From: a virus
DNA length: 32,225 bases
Direction: 5' to 3' (one strand)
IMG/VR virus record: IMGVR_UViG_3300013253_000003
Location: 1 to 32,225 of that record
Below the pieces are notes generated by a model, which saw only the letters and a program-made list of their open reading frames with translations, had not been told where the DNA came from and made no database searches. This document shows positions 8,199-14,747 of the stretch, piece after piece. A program made the translations under genes and the position numbers. Within the stretch, counting starts at the first letter, position 1; every line of letters begins with the position of its first letter.

Positions 8199-8206
8199 TA
8201 TTTATA
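8199..8206 (-). promoter_or_regulatory. T4-type late promoter box TATAAATA
   Basis: An exact TATAAATA on the minus strand in the 68-base gp17-gp18 gap, overlapping nothing else. The predicted start near 8193 leaves a ~52-base AT-rich leader before the sheath ATG, ending with a good Shine-Dalgarno. T4 also uses a late promoter ahead of gene 18. Confidence 0.8.
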
Positions 8207-8209
8207 CAA

Positions 8210-9817
8210 TTACAAATTTGGATCATATTCGATGGCCCAACCCTTGGCTAGTCTGTCTTCTTCAGTTTCAATGGCTGCGATCGCATCTGCACCGTCATCG
8301 ATAAAACCAAATGGAACGATATCATCTTCTAGTTCTTTAATCCTGTTTTCGAAAAGTAGTTTCTTCATGTTAATGTCTGTCATGTCCATAAAGTAACTAC
8401 CAGTCGTAAAGTAACCAAACAACACAAGGTTCATGACTAAGTCGTCGTGATTACCGTCTGACGCCTCGAACGACTGTCCTTTCGCTTCGAACGTAGAGAT
8501 CTCGAGTATCGTATTCTCATCTACCACCTTTAGTTTATTATTCTCAAGTATGTCTTTGAATGCAGAACAACCGAGTCTTTTAGTCTTACGATTGATCTCA
8601 ATGCCAAGAGCATTTGCCTTTGTCAGCGATTCTGCATGCATGTTCTCATACTCAAGATCATGCCATAAACCATTACAAACGAGAGAACCTTGATCATTTG
8701 ATTCAATAACAACATATGCGTTATTGTAGACTTTCGCATATTTATAGATAATGTTTGGGAAGAGTATTGGAGAGATAGTGTTATTGCGATATACAGCAAC
8801 CTGTTCAAACGGGGTAACGCTAATATCGATCAAATTAAATGTAGAATAATCCTGTCCTCTTCCCTTACTCACATCAACAGTCATTACGTAATCGTGATTC
8901 TTTTCCGGTTCCTTATAAATGTTGAGTAAACCGCCTTCCATCACTCGTTTTGGTGGATTTGCTCTTAAACCCATTAAACACTCAGCGTTAATGAGTGTAT
9001 CACCGGTGCCGAAAAATGTATTACCAAATTCTTGATCGAACTGTAATTGACTGGTATTTGAAATTGTTTGGGCTTTCCAAGCCTCGTCACGACCAGGAAC
9101 ATCGTACCAATCTACCCTAAACGATTGAAACTCGTTTACTCCTTGTACAGCTCCTTCCCAAATTTTATGAAACTGGTTGCCAATACCGTTAGCTGTCGAT
9201 GTAATGATAACCTTTGTATCTTTACCTGCCGAAACAACAGGATATGTTGATGTATAAAACTCTGCGGCTCGTTCTACGAAGGCAAACTCATCAAGATAAA
9301 GAAGATTAACTGACATACCACGAATAGAGCTACCAGAAGTAGCAGAAGCAATAATGCGGGAATTATTACTAAACTCCAAAGAGCCTTTATTGAGGGCTTT
9401 ATTACCTGGCTGTAAAAAGAACGGGATATTCTCAAGCATGAGCGTGATGCGAGATAGCATCTCACGCGCAGTAGCGCCTTTGTTCGCAAGTACAGCGATC
9501 GTCTTTTCTGGATTGAAGAGCGCAAACCAGAGTAAGTATGCGCATGCAGAGATTGACTTGCCAGATTGACGACATGCGAGAACGACATTGAAACGATTTT
9601 CCTGAAAGTGTTTGAACATCCTTTTTTGATAAGGATATAGTTCAAAGTTTACCAAGCCTTTGTCAAGAGATATAACTTTAACGTACTTCTCTGCAAAGTA
9701 TACAGGGTCATGCATACACTTCTTGTATTCTGTGATGAGCTCTGGAGTCCATGATTGTTGAACCCCATCCCTTTTAACATTAGGATTCCCCAGATAACTT
9801 TGTAGTTGGCTCAACAT
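8210..9817 (-). CDS. 17: Terminase large subunit (gp17)
   Basis: A 535-residue packaging motor ATPase and nuclease (T4 gp17 is 610 aa). ATPase domain: Walker A variant CRQSGKS at residues 82-88, Walker B LLYLDEF at 172-178 with the catalytic Glu after Asp, and coupling motif TSTANG at 206-211. RNase H-like nuclease domain: first acidic residue in TVDVSKG (Asp315), Glu372 in VVIESND and the NHDD pair at 457-459. These are the expected metal-binding acids. The start at 9817 lies inside gp16, overlapping by 38 bases, with GAGGATG as Shine-Dalgarno. The same gp16/gp17 arrangement is seen in T4. No Asp-Ser dipeptide was found in it, unlike the tail proteins. Confidence 0.97.
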   Translation of the reverse strand: MLSQLQSYLGNPNVKRDGVQQSWTPELITEYKKCMHDPVYFAEKYVKVISLDKGLVNFELYPYQKRMFKHFQENRFNVVLACRQSGKSISACAYLLWFALFNPEKTIAVLANKGATAREMLSRITLMLENIPFFLQPGNKALNKGSLEFSNNSRIIASATSGSSIRGMSVNLLYLDEFAFVERAAEFYTSTYPVVSAGKDTKVIITSTANGIGNQFHKIWEGAVQGVNEFQSFRVDWYDVPGRDEAWKAQTISNTSQLQFDQEFGNTFFGTGDTLINAECLMGLRANPPKRVMEGGLLNIYKEPEKNHDYVMTVDVSKGRGQDYSTFNLIDISVTPFEQVAVYRNNTISPILFPNIIYKYAKVYNNAYVVIESNDQGSLVCNGLWHDLEYENMHAESLTKANALGIEINRKTKRLGCSAFKDILENNKLKVVDENTILEISTFEAKGQSFEASDGNHDDLVMNLVLFGYFTTGSYFMDMTDINMKKLLFENRIKELEDDIVPFGFIDDGADAIAAIETEEDRLAKGWAIEYDPNL

Positions 9818-10139
9818 CTATAATATCATCCTCTCGTAGCAACTTCTGCAGATCAGCTGTAGAACTCAAGAACACGTTATTTGTTTGGTTCTCGATTTGT
9901 TTTGGTTGTTCATCCATATCTAATTGCTTTTGCTTTTTATTCAAATCCATCAGACGATCATTCACGTCAGATACGTTCTTGATCATGCCTGATAATACTT
10001 CATAGGCACGAGGATGCTCGCTTTCACGAGCAACCTCTATCATCATCTCTAATGCGTCTTTGCCTTTTTCTATAAGTTCATAATATGTTTCACGCGAATA
10101 ATCGTAATCATTCGATACATTATCTTTTTCTTTGCTCAT
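9780..10139 (-). CDS. 16: Terminase small subunit (gp16)
   Basis: A 119-residue, mostly helical protein with a central coiled-coil segment (about residues 55-85: EVLSGMIKNVSDVNDRLMDL). T4 gp16 (164 aa) forms an oligomeric ring through such a coiled coil and regulates gp17. The EHPRAYEVLSGM motif is typical of T4-type small terminases from marine phages. It overlaps the start of gp17. There is one base between the upstream stop and its ATG and little Shine-Dalgarno, so expression probably depends on coupling. An exact TATAAATA inside the upstream gene (10232-10239) could also supply it. Confidence 0.9.
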   Translation of the reverse strand: MSKEKDNVSNDYDYSRETYYELIEKGKDALEMMIEVARESEHPRAYEVLSGMIKNVSDVNDRLMDLNKKQKQLDMDEQPKQIENQTNNVFLSSTADLQKLLREDDIIDVEPTTKLSGES

Positions 10140-10140
10140 C

Positions 10141-11445
10141 TTAGTGTGCCTTAAATGTATAACCTCTACCGCTTGTTGGTGGAGTGTAAGTTACATCAGT
10201 ACCAGTCTTGATAGTCAAGTCTAAATCACAGTATTTATAGGTACCACCTGCTGTAGCTTGACCCGCATAATTGATAACACCAGACTTACCAAGTCCCTGT
10301 CTAACTGAAGAGTCAGTCCACATTGGTCCTAAATAGATGTAGTATGGATCTTCAGTAGCTTCCATCGGAATACCAGGCCGTAGAGCATCACTCAGATTCA
10401 TAGCGTCATCTGCAGGATCAAATGTAGTATGAGAAGCGATAACACCGTAATTTACATCATCTGAGTCAGCCTTCGCCCATACTCCGTTTACTCCCCAGAA
10501 TAAGCGGTTTTCACCTATTGAGTCTGCAACCTGATCGATGGCGATCATGATAATATCACCTGACTGAGTCAAGTTGGCAACATCTGTATCACTATCAGGA
10601 GATACGTTAGTCCTCCATTCTTCAAAATGTGTGAACCCACTTAAATCAATTGTCATGTCAGCTAGATCAGTACCACTACCAGTACGATCTTGACCATGGC
10701 CTCCTAATAGACCTTTAGTGATGAGATTCAAGTTAAACGAACGACCGTTTCCTAAATTAGAGCCAGCATATTGAAACCAGTTTTCTGGAGCAATAGTCAA
10801 TTGAACTCCTCCAGAAAAATGATCACTGCCAGCACCACCATTTTTCCCTCTACCAATACGAGTGATAGGAGGAGCATAACCATTTGAGTCTTGCAGCTGT
10901 GCTTTTGTAACTTCAATCTCAAAGTATATACGTTCATCCTGTTTAATTGGTTGTGAAACGATAGCTTCACCACCCAAACCAATAGCACCAGGCGGTGGTG
11001 TGAAACCATAATCTAGGTATGATACACCACCAAAAAGATCATCAGAATCAGCGGCACTGCGATCATCCCAACCTCTTGCAACAAAGGTGTGTTTAACATT
11101 ACCGTTGTTGTTATAACTGTTAGGCTCTCTAAAATGAACTGGTTTACCGGATCCACCGAAGAATGGTCCTTGTGTCGTAGTTCCACTAAATCCTTTGAAG
11201 ATCGTACCAATGCCCAATCCAATTGGATTAAAGTTGATTTGACGTGAAACACCAGGATATGATTGTTGCAAAGATCTCAACAATGCACGATTTGAGAATG
11301 TAATCAAATCTGTCTGATAAAAATTCTTAATGAATTCTTCACCATCAGTTGGATCAGCTGAATTAGCAATCAGCTTAGCCATCCAAGAACCAAGAGATAC
11401 CCTGACGTCTTTACTTTTGTAACTGTCTCTTACCCAAAATGCCAT
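10141..11445 (-). CDS. Putative virion structural protein, SPRY-like C-terminal half
   Basis: A 434-residue protein inserted between gp15 and gp16; T4 has no gene here. The first ~70 residues (MAFWVRDSYKSKDVRVSLGS onward) look like an attachment region. From about residue 175 (YFEIEVTKAQL) there is a pattern resembling SPRY/B30.2 lectin-like domains: a FEIEV strand, then GDIIMIAIDQ (~300), LFWGVNGVW (~318-326) and a final YYIYLGPMW strand. Gly-rich loops and Asp-Ser pairs match the other tail proteins here. A perfect AGGAGG Shine-Dalgarno precedes the ATG. It is probably a neck or tail-exposed decoration or binding protein; the SPRY reading is tentative. Confidence 0.6.
   Translation of the reverse strand: MAFWVRDSYKSKDVRVSLGSWMAKLIANSADPTDGEEFIKNFYQTDLITFSNRALLRSLQQSYPGVSRQINFNPIGLGIGTIFKGFSGTTTQGPFFGGSGKPVHFREPNSYNNNGNVKHTFVARGWDDRSAADSDDLFGGVSYLDYGFTPPPGAIGLGGEAIVSQPIKQDERIYFEIEVTKAQLQDSNGYAPPITRIGRGKNGGAGSDHFSGGVQLTIAPENWFQYAGSNLGNGRSFNLNLITKGLLGGHGQDRTGSGTDLADMTIDLSGFTHFEEWRTNVSPDSDTDVANLTQSGDIIMIAIDQVADSIGENRLFWGVNGVWAKADSDDVNYGVIASHTTFDPADDAMNLSDALRPGIPMEATEDPYYIYLGPMWTDSSVRQGLGKSGVINYAGQATAGGTYKYCDLDLTIKTGTDVTYTPPTSGRGYTFKAH
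10232..10239 (-). promoter_or_regulatory. Possible intragenic late promoter for gp16-gp17
   Basis: An exact TATAAATA on the minus strand, 93 bases upstream of the gp16 start and inside the preceding gene, where it encodes part of a Tyr-Lys-Tyr run. The position suits a terminase promoter, but the codons alone can explain the match. Confidence 0.3.
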
Positions 11446-11455
11446 TTATTCCTCC

Positions 11456-11911
11456 TTACCGCCAAGTCGTGATGATTAGATCATGACCACTGTCCATGGA
11501 AAGGGTCATCGTTACAGTATTTTTTCCTGTGAGTGTAAAGTCATACAACTCATTTTGTAAGATACCGTTTTTATAAACCATGATATTACTAGAATCAAAT
11601 AGTAGTACATTGCCTTGTAAATCACTGTCTGTAAATACAGTATCACCCGAATCGGCTTCATAAAAGTATTTGTACATCGTAAGACCAGTAGCATACTGCG
11701 AGATGTAGCTTGAATCTACAAGATCTTTGATGTAGTTTGAATCGGCTTGACCCTTGATATAGTTTGAGTCGATTAAAGCCAAAGTCTTTGCAGAGTCTAA
11801 TGTGGTTGCACTTTGTAGAGTAGTTACTCGACCATCTAGATCGGTGAAGTTGCCGTCTAGTTCAGCATGAGTAAGTTCCACTCCTTTCGTGCTTCTTAAT
11901 GTGATTGTCAT
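11456..11911 (-). CDS. Small tail protein with one copy of the fibre beta-repeat
   Basis: A 151-residue protein. Residues 1-30 (MTITLRSTKGVELTHAELDG...) match a short N-terminal tag common on marine phage fibre proteins. Residues ~40-75 carry three 'DSNYIK'-type repeats. Residues ~80-151 form one copy of the beta domain that is repeated six times in the 1749-aa fibre (YFYEADSGDTVFTDSDLQG ... VYKNGILQNELYDFTLTGK). It looks like a minimal one-repeat relative of the giant fibre, placed between gp15 and gp16. The Shine-Dalgarno is TAGGAGA. It is likely a tail or neck appendage; partner unknown. Confidence 0.7.
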   Translation of the reverse strand: MTITLRSTKGVELTHAELDGNFTDLDGRVTTLQSATTLDSAKTLALIDSNYIKGQADSNYIKDLVDSSYISQYATGLTMYKYFYEADSGDTVFTDSDLQGNVLLFDSSNIMVYKNGILQNELYDFTLTGKNTVTMTLSMDSGHDLIITTWR

Positions 11912-11927
11912 GTTTTTCTCCTAAACG

Positions 11928-12737
11928 TTAACTACTATCAATCGTAGGTGTGATACGAGTAATATAACCGTAAGCGCCAGCACTATCGGCACTTACACCA
12001 CCACCCGTGCCATCAGAGTCAGCGCGAGTTGTGATTGTTTGAACTGATATATCTGAATCTTGCAAACCAGCATCCATGAAGAACATCTCTGTGTTAACCT
12101 CAGTAATGATTGCAGATTCTCTATCAACAGGTCCATAATATGAAAGTTTCATATCAAAAGAAAGTGTATAGATGATCGTACGACGTTGAGCTAATTGCCC
12201 ATCAAAATCATCTTGAAAGTCTGTACCAGTGATTATGACTGGAATATCTTCTACAAAGTCAGGGAACAGATCAGAAAATGGTTTAATCGTCATCGTATAT
12301 TGAGGATTAAACGTTGGTAGTATCTGCTCAACTACTTGTAAGCAATCATCATGTGATTTAGCATATATGTTCAACTGAAAGCTAATAGTATAAGGCACAG
12401 GAGAATACATCTTCGTGCGCTTCAATACACTGCTAGTTGGTTGACTCAATGAACTGAGTTTCGTTAATTGCCTTGAAGTATCATATGTAATAGCTGATAT
12501 CTCGAAAGACATACGAGGCAATTTAATAGCTAGCTTTTCTCCACCATCTTGTAAATCAGGGTTTTCACGAATACGGTCTAAATACTTTTCCTTAGGTGCA
12601 TATGATAAAGGCACTTTAATCTGGTTAATAGTTTGGCCTGCACTGTTATGCCGCATGACATACAAGTTATTAAACAGTCGACCAAAGAGAGCAACTGCCT
12701 TTCTTGTCTTCTCATGATAAAAATATGTGCCAAACAT
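11928..12737 (-). CDS. 15: Tail completion / sheath stabiliser protein (gp15)
   Basis: A 269-residue homologue of T4 gp15 (272 aa), which caps the tail tube and sheath and joins the tail to the neck. The start MFGTYFYHEKTRKAVALFGRL and the following NLYVMRHNS segment are diagnostic, as are the central PVPYTISFQLNIYAKS (~132-147) and QILPTFNPQYTMTIKPF (~157-173) blocks. The C-terminal ~40 residues are Asp/Ser/Gly-rich and less conserved. Its ATG overlaps the gp14 stop (TAATG), with a GGAGG Shine-Dalgarno inside gp14, so the two neck proteins are co-translated. Confidence 0.96.
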   Translation of the reverse strand: MFGTYFYHEKTRKAVALFGRLFNNLYVMRHNSAGQTINQIKVPLSYAPKEKYLDRIRENPDLQDGGEKLAIKLPRMSFEISAITYDTSRQLTKLSSLSQPTSSVLKRTKMYSPVPYTISFQLNIYAKSHDDCLQVVEQILPTFNPQYTMTIKPFSDLFPDFVEDIPVIITGTDFQDDFDGQLAQRRTIIYTLSFDMKLSYYGPVDRESAIITEVNTEMFFMDAGLQDSDISVQTITTRADSDGTGGGVSADSAGAYGYITRITPTIDSS

Positions 12738-13948
12738 TATTGATCCTCCGGATCACCAAATGGGTTAGTTTCTGAGAAGTCTAAGAAGTCATCAGATACA
12801 GTGCTAAAGTCATCGTTTTGTTCGTTCTCAGATACTCTATTTAATTCTACTACATTCTCAACTGTTAAGCCTAATACACCTAAACCGCGTGATGTATTTA
12901 TTATCTGTGTACCAATACTATCACCGCTTACAAAGTTGCTGAACTTACCGTTCTCAGCACCTACATGTGTCAGGAACAACCTACGACATGAATCGCCAGC
13001 TGAATCCAACTTGTATCTAACTACTTCACCTTTCAGTTTAGTGCCATTCGGCAATAACTGATAGACATCATCTCCAATACGATAATCACTATCGACAGTA
13101 CTGCCACCACGGAATGTGATAGTTGGTACTGACTTGTATCCACTACCAGAATCAGTAAGCGTGATAGAAGTAATTCCACCACCAGATACACCACCTACCG
13201 TAGCCGCTGCACTATCAGTTGCATATCCATTAAACGTCACAGTCGGTATATTATTAAAGTAAGTGCCTGAATCCAATATAGTCAAGCTTATTATAGTACC
13301 AGAATCTTGAGCAACATAACCATTTAATACGTAATTCGAATCAACATAATTAGTTCCTAACACAACTTGAACAGTTGGTTGCTTTGGCGCTTTTAGACAC
13401 AATTCATATTGATAAGTGCCAGTAATCTCAATACCATCAATATCAACTACACCCGTATCCATGTCTTCGCCAGTATATTCGAACAACTGACAACGTAGTT
13501 TATAAGTTGGTATATCTTCAATTTGATAGAAAGGCTGTTCATGCTCCACATGCATGATTTGGAACATCTTCTTCGTCAAAGGCAAGTATATCACATCACC
13601 TTCAACTGGTCTTTCTGCCAATAGTTCGTTATCATATCTCGCTACTTGTGCATCCCACCGTCGGCGTGATACGATAAAGGTAGCTTCATCCCGAATCTCA
13701 ACTCCAAAACGAGTGAAGAGGTCACCCTCTCCATCGAAACCTTCTACGTTTTCAATGTACATCTCGATCTTATAAGCCGAGTTGAAGCTCGACTCAGGGT
13801 CAGCACCGAAGACAGTATCATAGTTGACAAGGTCCCGCGGTAAATAATACACGTCTTGTCCATAGATCTGTAGAGCCTCAATAACGAGGTCCTCATACAG
13901 TTCCATTTCAGATCTGACTTTGGGTGAAAAGTAGAAGTTTCTCGCCAT
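12737..13948 (-). CDS. 14: Neck protein (gp14), enlarged by a beta-module insertion
   Basis: A 403-residue relative of T4 gp14 (256 aa), which with gp13 forms the neck joining head and tail. Conserved ends: MARNFYFSPKVRSEMELYED at the start, FIVSRRRWDAQVARY (~91-105), KMFQIMHVEHEQPFYQ (~127-142), and a C-terminal DFLDFSETNPFGDPED block. Between about residues 190 and 290 lies extra sequence with two copies of a 'DSG.Y...P.vTF.G' unit (LDSGTYFNNIPTVTFNG and TDSGSGYKSVPTITFRG) separated by a Gly-rich linker. This is a module frequent in phage tail and decoration proteins. The insertion accounts for most of the excess length and is probably displayed at the neck. Confidence 0.95.
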   Translation of the reverse strand: MARNFYFSPKVRSEMELYEDLVIEALQIYGQDVYYLPRDLVNYDTVFGADPESSFNSAYKIEMYIENVEGFDGEGDLFTRFGVEIRDEATFIVSRRRWDAQVARYDNELLAERPVEGDVIYLPLTKKMFQIMHVEHEQPFYQIEDIPTYKLRCQLFEYTGEDMDTGVVDIDGIEITGTYQYELCLKAPKQPTVQVVLGTNYVDSNYVLNGYVAQDSGTIISLTILDSGTYFNNIPTVTFNGYATDSAAATVGGVSGGGITSITLTDSGSGYKSVPTITFRGGSTVDSDYRIGDDVYQLLPNGTKLKGEVVRYKLDSAGDSCRRLFLTHVGAENGKFSNFVSGDSIGTQIINTSRGLGVLGLTVENVVELNRVSENEQNDDFSTVSDDFLDFSETNPFGDPEDQ

Positions 13949-13949
13949 A

Positions 13950-14702
13950 TTATCCTACCATGAGAGGTGGAGGGAATGAGAAATCTTCGTGGATCCTTTC
14001 TTTCAGTCGCTCTATCTCTGCTGTCGCATCATCATACATTTGTCTGCCATTGAACGTCACGCCACCAGGTAGCTGAACGCCTTCAAATTTAATTAAGTTT
14101 GTACCCCATTGTTGTTTAATCAATTGGGTAGAATATTCTTTTAACCACCAATCGTTCCATACTGACGTATTGGTTGTGTCTACTAGCTGATAAACGTCAA
14201 GCACAATGTATTCGCCGACGTTGATGTCTCCGTCTTGGAAATCGCCGTGTACGTACAACCTATCTTCATGCCGCGACCATTGAATTTGTGGTAGACCGTT
14301 TAGCTTCATGTCAAGCAACGACAGATACTGCTGCATCTGCTCGTAGTAAGCGAGGTCACCTGCAAAGTTTTGTAGGTCTGCGATGTCGTTCAGCATCATC
14401 TGATATTTAATATCAAAGAAGTTAGCCGATGAGCCAAACGCTGATGAGATAGGGAACATCTTATTGACAAACAAGATGTTCGTTGGGATTGGGATATATT
14501 CGTTAGTGATATCTGTCTGCGTTACTTGATGTTTATAGAAAGTACGCACAGTCGCATCGAAGTGATACTCTTGCCAGTATTGCAGAGCTTCGTCGATGCG
14601 ATCTTCTATTTGGTCTTCATCGACATTGATCTCGAGAACTGGATCCCCGAGTTTCCTCTTACAATAATCAATGAGATCTTGTCTACTAGCCGGAACTGCC
14701 AT
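13950..14702 (-). CDS. 13: Neck protein (gp13)
   Basis: A 250-residue homologue of T4 gp13 (309 aa), the connector protein bound to the portal after DNA packaging. The N-terminal SRQDLIDYCKRKLGDPVLEINVD blocks (residues 5-28) and DRIDEALQYWQEYHFDA are characteristic of T4-type gp13, as is the C-terminal NGRQMYDDATAEIERLKERI (~214-233) helix. The ATG has a GGAGA ribosome-binding site and an exact late promoter box 33 bases upstream. This is the first gene of the conserved neck-to-capsid run and follows directly after the adhesin-type genes. Confidence 0.95.
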   Translation of the reverse strand: MAVPASRQDLIDYCKRKLGDPVLEINVDEDQIEDRIDEALQYWQEYHFDATVRTFYKHQVTQTDITNEYIPIPTNILFVNKMFPISSAFGSSANFFDIKYQMMLNDIADLQNFAGDLAYYEQMQQYLSLLDMKLNGLPQIQWSRHEDRLYVHGDFQDGDINVGEYIVLDVYQLVDTTNTSVWNDWWLKEYSTQLIKQQWGTNLIKFEGVQLPGGVTFNGRQMYDDATAEIERLKERIHEDFSFPPPLMVG

Positions 14703-14734
14703 GTATAGTCTCCGATGTTAAAATTATCTGAGAC

Positions 14735-14742
14735 TATTTATA
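14735..14742 (-). promoter_or_regulatory. T4-type late promoter box TATAAATA
   Basis: An exact TATAAATA on the minus strand in the 45-base gap between the LamG gene and gp13. The predicted start near 14729 gives a 27-base leader with GGAGA before the ATG. It separates expression of the neck/packaging block from the fibre operon. Confidence 0.8.
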
Positions 14743-14747
14743 TGTTT

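Noticed and set aside
8739-8746. Exact minus-strand TATAAATA inside the large terminase gene
   Set aside because: It encodes Tyr-Lys-Tyr in a conserved part of the protein and is ~600 bases from the next start, which has its own intergenic box at 8199-8206.
9780-9817. Frameshift joining gp16 and gp17
   Set aside because: The 38-base overlap carries a good Shine-Dalgarno and start for gp17, and both products are complete. The same overlap style is normal for T4-type terminases.
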